Made by a program: the position numbers and the translations under genes | Origin: GCA-2731375 sp964507245 | GTDB taxonomy: Bacteria > Pseudomonadota > Alphaproteobacteria > GCA-2731375 | NCBI GenBank assembly: GCA_964507245.1 | Contig: CAZDQC010000027.1 | Location: 1-32,003 of the forward strand | DNA length: 32,003 bases | Direction: 5' to 3' | Notes under the pieces: model-generated | Seen by the model: only the letters and a program-made list of their open reading frames with translations | Database searches by the model: none | Told to the model about the DNA's origin: nothing | Shown: positions 15,285-24,012 of the stretch, piece after piece | How the letters are laid out: each line of letters starts with the position of its first letter | Position numbering within the stretch: position 1 is the first letter of the stretch

Positions 15285-16688
15285 TCAGGCTTGATCGAAC
15301 CGGTCGGACAACATGGCGAACAGGGCCCGCATGGCCAAGCCATCGCCACCTGCCGGCCTGCCTGGGCGATCTTTGTCATTCCAGCCATATGTATCGATAT
15401 GCACCCACCGGCTGGAATCTTCGATGAAGGATTGCAAATAAAGGGCAGCAGTGATGGCACCACCAAAAGCGCCGTCTGAGACGTTATTCAAATCCGCCAC
15501 CTTGCTTTTCAGCAAAGCCCTGTAAGGACGGTATAGGGGCAGCCGCCAGACCGGATCGTCGGTTTTTTCGCCAGCCGAACTCAAGGCCTCTGCGATCTCG
15601 TCACTGCCCGTGAAGACTGCTGGCAAGTCGGTGCCAAGGGCAACCCGGGCGGCGCCTGTAAGCGTCGCCATATCGATGATCAGCTCCGGTTTTTCGCTAT
15701 CTGCTTCGGCCAAAGCATCACATAACACGATGCGTCCTTCTGCATCCGTATTTCCGACTTCCACTGTCAATCCCTTGCGGGTGGAGAGGATATCGCCAGG
15801 GCGATAGGCATTACCGGAGACGGCATTTTCCACTGCAGGGATCAGCACCCGCAGGCGAATGTGCCATTCGGCGGACATGATCATGGCCGCTAAGCCTAGG
15901 ACCGTCGCCGCGCCACCCATGTCCTTCTTCATCTTTGCCATACCGGAGGTGCCTTTCAAATTCAAGCCGCCAGTATCAAAACAGACTCCCTTGCCCACTA
16001 GAGTAAGCCGTCGGCCATCTTCTGGTCCCCAGCGCAGATCAATCAGCCGGGGCGCCCGGGTAGACGCCCGGCCAACTGCATGTATGGCTGGATAGTTTGC
16101 AGCCAGCAGATCGTCGCTTACGGTCACCTCGCAGGTTCCATCAAATTCCTTGGCCAAATCCATCGTGGCGGCCGCCAATTCTTCCGGTCCCATGTCCGAG
16201 GCTGGTGTATTGATCAGATCACGGGCCAGAAATCCGCCCTTGATAGCGCCTTTTACAGCCGCCGAATCAGCAGTGTCGGGCAGACACAATTTAGCAATGC
16301 CGTTGCCGACATCCCGCTCATTCAGGTATCGGTCGAATTGATAGGTGCCTTGCGCCCAGGCCAAGGCCGCGTGGTTGGCTAAGACAGTATCTAAATCGGC
16401 GTCTATACGATAAGTGCCTGCCGGAAGGTCATTAGCTAGGGTCCCAAAGGACCAAAAATCGCCCACCATTTTGCCGCCCTTGCCAAGGCCGAACAAAATA
16501 CTCGAGACGGCGCCTTTATCGCCGGGCACCGCCAAATATTTGCCGGGCTGAGCGGCAAAACCATGATGTTGGCACCAGGCTGCGGTAGCGTCCGGTTGCG
16601 AAGTTAACCATTGTGCCAGATTGTCAATTGTCAGTGGTAAAATGGGAGTGGCCGCGGGGTCTTGAGCAAGTTCAATATTAGTTATCAT
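15285..16688 (-). CDS. Leucyl aminopeptidase family protein (M17)
   Basis: 467-aa cytosolic zinc aminopeptidase. All expected metal ligands are visible: K233 and D238 in GKGVCFDTGGLNLK, D256 in MKKDMGGAA, and D315 and E317 in the family signature NTDAEGRIVL. N-terminal domain about residues 1-160, catalytic domain after it. It removes N-terminal residues, with a role in peptide and muropeptide turnover and perhaps glutathione-conjugate processing. Start ATG 16688 has only a weak GAGAG site. The MarR-like gene follows after 103 nt, then NlpC/P60 and the MFS gene on the same strand, so a four-gene unit is plausible. Length is slightly short of PepA (about 500), typical of the alphaproteobacterial paralogue. 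Confidence 0.9.
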   Translation of the reverse strand: MITNIELAQDPAATPILPLTIDNLAQWLTSQPDATAAWCQHHGFAAQPGKYLAVPGDKGAVSSILFGLGKGGKMVGDFWSFGTLANDLPAGTYRIDADLDTVLANHAALAWAQGTYQFDRYLNERDVGNGIAKLCLPDTADSAAVKGAIKGGFLARDLINTPASDMGPEELAAATMDLAKEFDGTCEVTVSDDLLAANYPAIHAVGRASTRAPRLIDLRWGPEDGRRLTLVGKGVCFDTGGLNLKGTSGMAKMKKDMGGAATVLGLAAMIMSAEWHIRLRVLIPAVENAVSGNAYRPGDILSTRKGLTVEVGNTDAEGRIVLCDALAEADSEKPELIIDMATLTGAARVALGTDLPAVFTGSDEIAEALSSAGEKTDDPVWRLPLYRPYRALLKSKVADLNNVSDGAFGGAITAALYLQSFIEDSSRWVHIDTYGWNDKDRPGRPAGGDGLAMRALFAMLSDRFDQA

Positions 16689-17047
16689 AGCGAGCTCTCA
16701 CATATTGATATTGGGCTATTACGGCAAAAGGAGGTTTGGCGTTATGCCTCCCCATGGAAAAATTATCCAGGATATGAGCCTGTATTCCCGGTTTCTGAGC
16801 ATTTAGTTTTTGCTGTGACAATTCGATCTACCATTCGAGGCGATTTTGATGAATTTGTGCCGGCCGAATATTTACGCCTGCATATCGACCAATTCGCCAG
16901 AAGTGCCTAAATCCACCCTGCAGTCTACCAATTTGGTTGCCAGGGGCCGGCACGCCATCATCTAATGCCTGGCCAATTGGCCGCCTAGCCCGACGATCTG
17001 TTCCCGCGATGCAGGTATAGCTGGCACGGGCCATCATGGAATAGCCC
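16689..17047. other. Spacer between TAXI protein and aminopeptidase genes
   Basis: 359 bases. A plus-strand frame of 82 codons (16662-16910) crosses the aminopeptidase start and continues to a TAA. Its middle part (for example KNYPGYEPVFPVSEHLVF) has a protein-like composition and is followed by DEFVPAEYLRLHI, but I recognise no family and see no suitable ribosome-binding site. It could be a relic. No clear promoter or terminator was seen. Confidence 0.35.
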
Positions 17048-18097
17048 CTATCGAGGAAGTGCGCCGATCTCCTGATAAAACCGCTTTGCCCCAGCGTGCA
17101 ACGGAATGGCCAGTCCCTCTATAGCGGTCTCGAGTTGGATTTGCTGGCCTACGGGATGGCCATTGTCCAACAATAGTCGCGTCGATGGATGCCACAGGGC
17201 ACGGGTCATCTCGAAGACTTTTTCATTGCTAAGTCGCGTCGATACCAACCATTGCGCTCCCACGCTAAGGGTCTTTGTCTTCTCCACATTGCGGTAAATT
17301 CCCCCCTTTAGGGTGGCGGGCATGAAGAACGGAAATTTTTTCCGCAGTTTGTCAATTATAGGGCCATGGATGGGCAACAGTGTGATGTTAATCTGTTCAG
17401 CCAGATCTTCTAGGGCAGGAACGGGAGTGCCAGCGATGAAAAAAAATGCGTCTAATTTTCCCAGGCGCAGCCGGTCCGCGGATTCACCCAGATCGAACTG
17501 CGAGGCCTTGTAATCACCCAATTTTAAGTTGTGGGCAGCCATGATGACTTTCGCATCTACAGCGGTCCCCGATCCTACAGCACCCAGAGAGACACGCTTG
17601 TCCCGCAAATCCTCAAGGGCATAGATGCCGCTATGTTTGCGCACCGCCAAATGCACCAATTCCTGATAAAGGGTGGCTACAACGCGCAAGTTGTCATAAG
17701 GCAATTCACCCTGGAAAACACCCAGACGATTATAGGCCATATATGCCACATCCGACTGGCTAAGGCCGGATTCTACCACGCCCCTTGCTATCTTAGTCAC
17801 ATTATCCACCGAACCTTTGCTGGCCAGTCCCACGGCGATCAGACCTGGCACCCCACAAGATCCACCGTCCTCGCATTCTGGCGAACCGGGTGGGTTGGAT
17901 ATAGCCGAGGCTATCAACGAGCCGATGGGGAAATAGGTTCCGGATGTCGTCCCCGTTGCGATGCGGAAATACCCACCTTGGTCAGCACGCACTGGCATTG
18001 TCGTGGCCAAGGAGAAAAAGCCATAGAAAAAGGCAAATAACACCGATGCAAGGACCATGGATCCACCGGCTCGAACACAAACTCTGCTGTTCCGCAT
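17048..18097 (-). CDS. TAXI-family TRAP transporter solute-binding protein
   Basis: 349-aa periplasmic binding protein. An N-terminal hydrophobic stretch (about residues 13-33) ending in a small-residue region near TMPVRADQGG looks like a signal peptide. The mature start YFRIATGTTSGTYFPIGSLI is diagnostic for TAXI proteins, with SKGSVDNVTKI and ESGLSQSDVAYMAY downstream. A Cys pair in PECEDGGSCG (about 74-83) may form a periplasmic disulphide. Such proteins normally pair with a fused DctQM-like permease; none is adjacent here. Start ATG 18097 has no good ribosome-binding site. Substrates of the family include glutamate and other organic acids; the ligand here is unknown. Confidence 0.88.
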   Translation of the reverse strand: MRNSRVCVRAGGSMVLASVLFAFFYGFFSLATTMPVRADQGGYFRIATGTTSGTYFPIGSLIASAISNPPGSPECEDGGSCGVPGLIAVGLASKGSVDNVTKIARGVVESGLSQSDVAYMAYNRLGVFQGELPYDNLRVVATLYQELVHLAVRKHSGIYALEDLRDKRVSLGAVGSGTAVDAKVIMAAHNLKLGDYKASQFDLGESADRLRLGKLDAFFFIAGTPVPALEDLAEQINITLLPIHGPIIDKLRKKFPFFMPATLKGGIYRNVEKTKTLSVGAQWLVSTRLSNEKVFEMTRALWHPSTRLLLDNGHPVGQQIQLETAIEGLAIPLHAGAKRFYQEIGALPR

Positions 18098-18900
18098 GGC
18101 ATGACTTATACGACTGAAACAACGTAACCGCCAGTGGTCGTCGGCACAAATATTTTGCTGGCATTTTTACAGTCCGGAGGCAAACTAGCATTTTTTGTGC
18201 GATAGAGTTCGATTTCAAAACAAATGGACAGACATTGATTGGCAAAAATTTCATGTTTACGGTCGCTATGGGGTTGGCGCTATTACACATCAAAAAAATG
18301 GGAGCGGTTGAAGAAGTTCCCCTTAGTGAGAAATTCATCGGCGACCCGTATATTGGTATGGTGTATGGCAGGATCGTCACTTCGTTCCTGGATAGTTTAA
18401 TCACAGGTGTTTTGTGCCCATTGTGGGCGAATTGGGTCGTGCCGCGACCCTCTGTTTCCGCATTGATTATTTGAAAATTGTGACACCATGCGAGGATCAA
18501 TGTGCCAAGCTAATCACCGTGATCCTGTTTCAGCACACGCTGTTAGGCAATCTCCTATTGCCCGGCATGCATGGAGGCTCCAACGGCACATCGTTAGAGA
18601 GCGCCGCGATTATTTCCCTTGTCGGTTCCATTGACCAGTCTAATCCGCCTCGAACCATCAATCATAGTGCAGTATCTGAGGTCGGCCCTGTCCAAAAACC
18701 ATTAAGCTACTGGGGCCGTGACAAAATATGCCCGGCGGGTGGCTGACATGCATTCCATGAGTTAACAGGGTGGTATAATAATTTTCACGCACCTGCTTTG
18801 GCCTATTTCATGATGACATTACAGTACGAGGCCGCTAAATTCTACACTGCGGCCTGCTTTCTGGTATGCTCTGCGAATCGTAATTTGAAGCGCTTGGACC
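18098..18900. other. Long spacer upstream of dnaN
   Basis: 803 bases with no convincing gene. Plus-strand frames at 18235-18474 and 18414-18746 and a minus-strand frame at 17982-18500 have no recognisable domain and overlap one another. No DnaA-box cluster and no dnaA remnant was seen. The right end holds a candidate promoter (18771-18779) and a 7-bp dyad AGGCCGC-N13-GCGGCCT (18829-18855) in the putative dnaN leader. Confidence 0.5.
18771..18779 (+). promoter_or_regulatory. Extended -10 promoter candidate for dnaN
   Basis: TGGTATAAT is an extended -10 (TGn) joined to a perfect TATAAT. There is no good -35 at the usual distance, which extended -10 promoters tolerate. Initiation near 18786 would give a leader of about 115 nt containing the AGGCCGC/GCGGCCT stem before ATG 18901. 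Confidence 0.45.
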
Positions 18901-20013
18901 ATGAAACTGACCATTGAACGCTCGGCCCTATTGGGAGCATTAAGTCACGCCCAGAACGTCGTCGAACGACGCAATACCATTCCAATTTTATCCAACCTGC
19001 AATTGGTGGCCGAGGCTGACAGCCTAAATCTCACGGCGACGGACCTTGATCTGGCCATGGTGGAAACCGTGTCGGCGGAGGTTCAACAGACTGGCGGCAC
19101 CACAGCACCGGCCCATATTTTGCACGACATCGTGCGCAAGCTGGCCGACGGCGCCCAGGTAGAATTGGACAGCACTGACGGCAGTCGTATGGTCGTGCGA
19201 GCCGGTCGCTCAAATTTCGCTCTGTCTTGCCTGCCGCGCGAGGATTTCCCCCTTATGGCGGATGACGACCTGCCACACCAGTTCGTCCTTCCGGCGCTGG
19301 ATCTCCATCGCCTAATTGAAAAGACGCGGTTTGCAATTTCCACGGAGGAAACTCGATATTACCTCAACGGTATCTTCCTACATGCCCCGGAAGATGCCCC
19401 GGTCTTGCGTGGAGTGGCCACAGACGGCCATCGTTTGGCCCATGTGGAGGTCCCCCTTCCGTCGGGAGCGGCAGGTATGCCCGGCGTCATAATACCCCGC
19501 AAGGCGGCAATCGAAGTAGACAAATTGATCGAGAGTGGCGATGTGACGGTTGATATCGCGCTCTCGAATAGCAAAATCCGCTTTGCCATAGGTAATACGA
19601 TTCTGACATCGAAATTGATTGACGGCACATTCCCCGACTATCAACGGGTGATACCAGCGGGGAATGACAAGCAGATGGAAGTGGACTGCAAAAGCTTTAA
19701 AGCTGCTGTTGACCGTGTTGCTACAATCAGTTCCGAGAAGTCCCGCGCTGTGAAATTAGCGGTGCAGAAAAATGCCGTCATGTTGTCGGCTAATAACCCA
19801 GAACAGGGTAGTGGCAACGATGAAGTGCCCGCAACCTTCAACGGTATTGACGTTATGGAAATAGGGTTCAATGCCCGGTATTTACTTGATATCACCGGTC
19901 AGGTGGAAGGGGAAAACGTAACCTTCGATCTGTCCGACGGTGCCTCACCGACTATCATCCGGGATCCGGCTGATCCAAGTGCTCTTTATGTCTTGATGCC
20001 CATGCGGGTTTGA
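18901..20013 (+). CDS. dnaN: DNA polymerase III beta subunit (sliding clamp)
   Basis: 370-aa ring clamp that tethers DNA polymerase III to DNA. The N-terminus MKLTIERSALLGALSHAQNV, RRNTIPILSN, the inter-domain TRYYLNGIF (near residue 154), ATDGHRLA and the C-terminal SALYVLMPMRV are all standard for DnaN, and length is normal (three clamp domains of about 120 residues). The peptide-binding pocket elements (the C-terminal MPMR) are intact. ATG 18901 has a weak GGA upstream. It is normally preceded by dnaA, absent here, and followed by recF as found. The last 33 codons have a decayed counterpart downstream at 20250-20348. Confidence 0.97.
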   Translation: MKLTIERSALLGALSHAQNVVERRNTIPILSNLQLVAEADSLNLTATDLDLAMVETVSAEVQQTGGTTAPAHILHDIVRKLADGAQVELDSTDGSRMVVRAGRSNFALSCLPREDFPLMADDDLPHQFVLPALDLHRLIEKTRFAISTEETRYYLNGIFLHAPEDAPVLRGVATDGHRLAHVEVPLPSGAAGMPGVIIPRKAAIEVDKLIESGDVTVDIALSNSKIRFAIGNTILTSKLIDGTFPDYQRVIPAGNDKQMEVDCKSFKAAVDRVATISSEKSRAVKLAVQKNAVMLSANNPEQGSGNDEVPATFNGIDVMEIGFNARYLLDITGQVEGENVTFDLSDGASPTIIRDPADPSALYVLMPMRV

Positions 20014-20249
20014 CTACTGAAAATCTGATTTTTCCCAATTTTTCAGGCAAATAACGTGCGAATACTGACTTGATCTGCTATGCTCGTCCCTTGGATAGGC
20101 TGGTCTTAAATTAGTGCGGCTCCGGTTCTGACGGAACAGTAATTTTGCAGCACATTAGGCGAATTAATTACTTGGATAGTCTAAGCAAAAATAGCATGAA
20201 GCGTACCCTTGTACGATCGGTCGTTTTGTGTGCCCTAGGTGATATGCGG
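20014..20249. other. Spacer between dnaN and the DnaN C-terminal relic
   Basis: 236 A+T-richer bases without a gene. The last about 39 bases, read in the frame of the relic, give VRSVVLCALGDMR, which may continue weakly the NARYLLDITGQVEGE region of DnaN, so the duplicated block may begin a little before 20250. No strong promoter for recF was seen. Confidence 0.4.
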
Positions 20250-20348
20250 AATATTCGTTTCGATCTTTCCGCTAGCCTTGAGCTTGCCATCATCCAGAAT
20301 ACCGCGGACCAGGGCGCGCTCCACATCCCAACGCCCATGCGGGCTTGA
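20250..20348 (+). pseudogene. Decayed second copy of the DnaN C-terminus
   Basis: These 33 codons (including the stop) align without gaps with the last 33 codons of dnaN (19915-20013). Shared residues include N, FDLS, II, AD, AL and PMR, 14 of 32 amino acids by my count, plus the TGA. The final 16 bases, GCCCATGCGGGCTTGA, differ from dnaN (19998-20013) at one position. There is no start codon in a sensible context and no upstream clamp domain, so it cannot make a clamp. I read it as a relic of a tandem duplication or of recombination with another dnaN. Its TGA overlaps the recF ribosome-binding site. Confidence 0.65.
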
Positions 20349-20352
20349 GAGG
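20347..20352 (+). promoter_or_regulatory. Ribosome-binding site deciding the recF start
   Basis: GAGAGG is followed by exactly 6 nt and then TTG 20359. The alternative GTG 20398 and the far upstream GTG 20239 have no equal site. The first two bases of the site belong to the TGA of the DnaN relic. Confidence 0.5.
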
Positions 20353-20358
20353 CCTATT

Positions 20359-21537
20359 TTGCTGTTTGCACAGGAACATGCCCCCCGCCATGGTGACGTG
20401 GCCACATCTTGCTTCGTTAGCCGTTTGCGCCTGAATAATTTTCGTAACTATGCTCGGCTTTCTTTAGACCTTTCGGCCTCCGTCGTGGTTTTAAGCGGCT
20501 CCAACGGCACCGGCAAGACCAATTTGATGGAGGCCATATCCTTCCTGTCCCCAGGTCGTGGTCTGCGCCGGGCCCGTCTTCGGGAGGTGCAAAAGGCGGA
20601 TACCGTTGATGACCCGAATGGAGGCTGGACCGTAGCGGCGACGATATCTGGGCCTGGCGGTCCTGTTAAGATTAGTAGCTATCTTAGCAAGACCAATAAG
20701 GGAAAGGACTGCCGCCTCGCCCGTCACGACGGCGCCTTGGCACAACCCGCCTGCCTATCGCAATTGGTCGGCGTCCAATGGCTAACACCACAGATGGACC
20801 GCCTTTTCCTGGAAGGGCCATCATCCCGACGGCGGTTTTTGGATCGCTTGGTACTGGGTCTGGATCCGAATCATAGCAGCCGCGTCGGCGCTTACGAACG
20901 CAACCTTAGGGAGCGGGCGAAATTGCAGCGCGGCGGCAACTGTGACCCGGCCTGGCTGTCAGCCCTGGAGGCGCGTATGGCGGCAGATGGCGTGGCTGTT
21001 GCCGCTGCCCGGAAAGAGGCATTGGCTTGCCTGCAACAATTTCTGGTGGAGGCGCCCGGTCGATTTCCCAGGCCAGAATTGGCTGTTGAAGGACGCCTGG
21101 AATCGTGGCTAGACGTGCTGCCAGCAGTAGAGGTGGAGAACCGATTTGCTGTCATGTTAGCGGATAACCGGCGCCGCGATTGCGAGGCAAGAAGCACCGG
21201 CGAAGGACCGCATCGTTCTGATCTTGTCGTAATCCATGCCGGTAAAAATCAACCGGCTGCACAATGTTCAACCGGTGAACAGAAAGCCCTATTGACATCC
21301 ATTATCCTAGCTAACGCGCGAGCCGAGTCACGGCGAAGAGGGGCGGCGCCAATCTTGCTATTGGATGAGGTTGCCGCGCACCTAGATAAACAACGCCGGG
21401 AGGCCTTGTTTGAAGAAATTCAGGACCTGTGTGGGCAGGCCTGGTTGAGCGGCACTGACCGGGATTTGTTTGCGCCCCTTGTGGATCGGGCGCAATTCGT
21501 GGCGGTAAACGGAGGGCAAACGGTTTTGGAAGGGTAG
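20359..21537 (+). CDS. recF: DNA replication and repair protein RecF
   Basis: SMC-like ABC ATPase that helps load RecA at single-strand gaps with RecO and RecR. The N-terminal LRLNNFRNYARLSLDL is typical. Walker A is GSNGTGKTN, the ABC signature is STGEQKALL and Walker B is PILLLDEVAAHLD. From TTG 20359 it has 392 aa, in the family range of 360-400; GTG 20398 would give 379. The frame is open further upstream to 20239, but that stretch lies over the DnaN relic in another frame and reads as low-quality protein. gyrB follows after 6 nt, so recF and gyrB are co-transcribed. Confidence 0.93.
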   Translation: MLFAQEHAPRHGDVATSCFVSRLRLNNFRNYARLSLDLSASVVVLSGSNGTGKTNLMEAISFLSPGRGLRRARLREVQKADTVDDPNGGWTVAATISGPGGPVKISSYLSKTNKGKDCRLARHDGALAQPACLSQLVGVQWLTPQMDRLFLEGPSSRRRFLDRLVLGLDPNHSSRVGAYERNLRERAKLQRGGNCDPAWLSALEARMAADGVAVAAARKEALACLQQFLVEAPGRFPRPELAVEGRLESWLDVLPAVEVENRFAVMLADNRRRDCEARSTGEGPHRSDLVVIHAGKNQPAAQCSTGEQKALLTSIILANARAESRRRGAAPILLLDEVAAHLDKQRREALFEEIQDLCGQAWLSGTDRDLFAPLVDRAQFVAVNGGQTVLEG

Positions 21538-21543
21538 GTTGGG

Positions 21544-24009
21544 TTGAGCGATCCAGTATTTGAAGATTTAGATTTGGATGAAGATGCTGATTACGATGCG
21601 TCCTCAATAAAAGTTTTGCGCGGTCTGGATGCGGTTCGCAAGCGGCCGGGCATGTATATTGGAGACACAGATGACGGCTCCGGCCTGCATCACATGATTT
21701 ACGAGGCTGTCGACAATGCTATTGACGAGGCTCTGGCGGGCTACGCCGACAAGGTGCAAGTGGTGTTGAACCCGGACGGTTCGGCAACTATTAGCGATAA
21801 CGGCCGAGGCATCCCTACGGAAATCCATGAAGAAGAAGGTGTTTCCGCCGCGCAGGTGATCATGACCGAGTTGCACTCGGGCGGTAAATTCGATCAGAAC
21901 TCCTACAAAATCTCAGGCGGTCTTCACGGCGTGGGCATTTCCGTTGTTAATGCTTTATCGTCCAGTCTGGAGTTGCGAATTTGGCGAAGCGGCGAAGAAC
22001 ATTTCATGTGCTTCAAGGATGGTGTGCCCCAGGAGCCTTTGGCCGCGATTGGTCCGGCCAACGATCAGACGGGCACTGAAGTTACCTTTTCGCCATCAGC
22101 AAAGACGTTTTCAAATGTGGTATTCGATTATAGCGCTTTGATCCACCGTTTGCGGGAACTTGCATTTTTGAATTCTGGCGTTTTGGTGGTATTGCGGGAC
22201 GAGCGAGGGATTGAGCCGAAGGAGAATACCTTCCAGTATGAGGGCGGGATCAGTGCCTATGTAGAATATCTCGACCGCAACAAATCCGCAGTGCATGACG
22301 CCATAGCTATCAGCGGCGATCGGGGTGCCGCAGACGATGAAGGCAAAATAATTCATGTAGACTGCGCCTTGCAATGGAACGACAGCTACCACGAGAACGT
22401 CCTTTGCTACACTAATAATATTCCGCAACGGGACGGCGGTACTCATTTGGCTGGCTTTCGCGCGGCCTTGACACGGACTATGAACAACTATGCCAATTCG
22501 TCCGGACTGGCGAAAAAGGAAAAGGTTTCGTTGAGCGGCGATGACGCGCGCGAGGGACTAACAAGCATTCTTTCGATTAAGGCACCGGATCCTAAATTCA
22601 GTTCGCAGACCAAGGACAAGCTGGTTTCTTCTGAGGTGCGGCCCATTGTGGAAAGCCTAATTGGGGAAAGACTTGAACAGTGGTTTGAAGAGCATCCAGT
22701 TGATGCCAAGAAGATCGTTAACAAGGTCTTGGACGCAGCCATCGCGCGCGAGGCGGCACGCAAGGCCCGGGATTTAACCCGACGCAAGGGGGCACTGGAT
22801 ATTTCGTCTCTGCCGGGCAAGCTGGCGGATTGTCAGGAAAGGGATCCAGTAAAATCGGAACTGTTCCTAGTAGAGGGTGACAGCGCAGGCGGTTCTGCAA
22901 AGCAAGGGCGGGCGCGGAAAAACCAGGCGGTGCTGCCTTTGCGCGGCAAAATCCTAAACGTGGAAAGGGCCCGGTTCGATAAAATGCTGTCATCGAACGA
23001 GATTGGCACATTGATAACGGCCTTGGGGGCGGGAATTGGGCGGGACGATTTTGATATCCAGAAGCTGCGCTATCACAAAATCATCATCATGACCGACGCA
23101 GATGTGGACGGCGCCCATATTAGGACTTTGCTGTTGACCTTTTTTTACCGGCAAATGCCGGAAATCGTGGAACGTGGCCACCTCTATATTGCCCAACCGC
23201 CCTTATATAAGGTCTGGCGCGGCAATTCCGGGGCGGGACGGTATTTGAAAGATGATGATGACCTTGGAAATTATTTGATTGAAGAAGGCCTGCGGGATGT
23301 GGTCCTGAACCTGCACGACGGCAGACAGCGCGGCAGCGCAGATCTGCGGGAATTGGTTGACCACGCCCGCCACGCCCACGCCTTGTTGGAGGCCGTGGGC
23401 CGGCACTACAACCAAAAGGCTGTAGAGCAGGCCGCCGTTTTGGGCGTCCTGCGGCCCGATGTCATCGCAGAAGGGGAGCAAGCTGGAAATATCGCGCAGT
23501 ATCTAGCTTCACGTATGGACGGGTTGGAAGTAGCGGAGGAGCGAGGCTGGACCGGTGAAGCGGCTTCTGACGGCGGTTATGCGCTTCGCCGTAGTATCCG
23601 TGGCGTAATGGAAACCCATGTCATTGATGCGACATTGATCCGCAGCAGCGAGGCCAGGCAGTTAGATGCCATGGCGACGGAACTACAGGAGATTTATGAA
23701 CGCCCCGCCACTCTAACACGACGGGACGAGGAGGTGCGCATCACCGGTCCACTAGATCTGTTAGCGAATGTATTGCGCCTGGGGAAAAAGGGTCTGTCAG
23801 TGCAGCGTTACAAAGGTCTGGGTGAAATGAATCCAGAACAATTATGGGAAACCACCCTTGACCCCAATGTCCGGACCCTGTTGCAGGTGCAAGTCAAGGA
23901 ACTTGATGACGCCGACGAGGTATTTTCTATCCTCATGGGTGACGTGGTGGAACCCCGCCGGGATTTCATCCAATCCAACGCCCTGAATGTGGTCAACCTG
24001 GACATTTAA
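21544..24009 (+). CDS. gyrB: DNA gyrase subunit B
   Basis: 821-aa ATPase subunit of gyrase, which introduces negative supercoils. GHKL ATP site: EAVDNAIDEALAGYAD, ISDNGRGIP and GGLHGVGISVVNALS. The transducer domain follows, then TOPRIM with EGDSAGGSAKQGR and DADVDGAHIRTLLLTFFYR, and the C-terminal QRYKGLGEMNPEQLWETTLD. It starts at TTG 21544; GGAAGGG (21528-21534) and the nearer GGTTGGG provide ribosome binding. Length is close to the alphaproteobacterial norm (about 800-820). The quinolone-pocket region KNQAVLPLRGKILNVERAR looks normal. The class A PBP gene follows after 3 nt. Confidence 0.97.
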   Translation: MSDPVFEDLDLDEDADYDASSIKVLRGLDAVRKRPGMYIGDTDDGSGLHHMIYEAVDNAIDEALAGYADKVQVVLNPDGSATISDNGRGIPTEIHEEEGVSAAQVIMTELHSGGKFDQNSYKISGGLHGVGISVVNALSSSLELRIWRSGEEHFMCFKDGVPQEPLAAIGPANDQTGTEVTFSPSAKTFSNVVFDYSALIHRLRELAFLNSGVLVVLRDERGIEPKENTFQYEGGISAYVEYLDRNKSAVHDAIAISGDRGAADDEGKIIHVDCALQWNDSYHENVLCYTNNIPQRDGGTHLAGFRAALTRTMNNYANSSGLAKKEKVSLSGDDAREGLTSILSIKAPDPKFSSQTKDKLVSSEVRPIVESLIGERLEQWFEEHPVDAKKIVNKVLDAAIAREAARKARDLTRRKGALDISSLPGKLADCQERDPVKSELFLVEGDSAGGSAKQGRARKNQAVLPLRGKILNVERARFDKMLSSNEIGTLITALGAGIGRDDFDIQKLRYHKIIIMTDADVDGAHIRTLLLTFFYRQMPEIVERGHLYIAQPPLYKVWRGNSGAGRYLKDDDDLGNYLIEEGLRDVVLNLHDGRQRGSADLRELVDHARHAHALLEAVGRHYNQKAVEQAAVLGVLRPDVIAEGEQAGNIAQYLASRMDGLEVAEERGWTGEAASDGGYALRRSIRGVMETHVIDATLIRSSEARQLDAMATELQEIYERPATLTRRDEEVRITGPLDLLANVLRLGKKGLSVQRYKGLGEMNPEQLWETTLDPNVRTLLQVQVKELDDADEVFSILMGDVVEPRRDFIQSNALNVVNLDI

Positions 24010-24012
24010 TCA

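Noticed and set aside
17531..18040. 169-codon plus-strand frame
   Set aside because: It lies wholly opposite the well-supported TAXI gene and has no domain or ribosome-binding site.
17982..18500. 172-codon minus-strand frame upstream of the TAXI gene
   Set aside because: It overlaps the TAXI start in another frame and shows no family features.
18235..18746. Two overlapping plus-strand frames as a decayed dnaA
   Set aside because: Neither frame shows DnaA motifs such as the P-loop or the C-terminal DHTTV signature.
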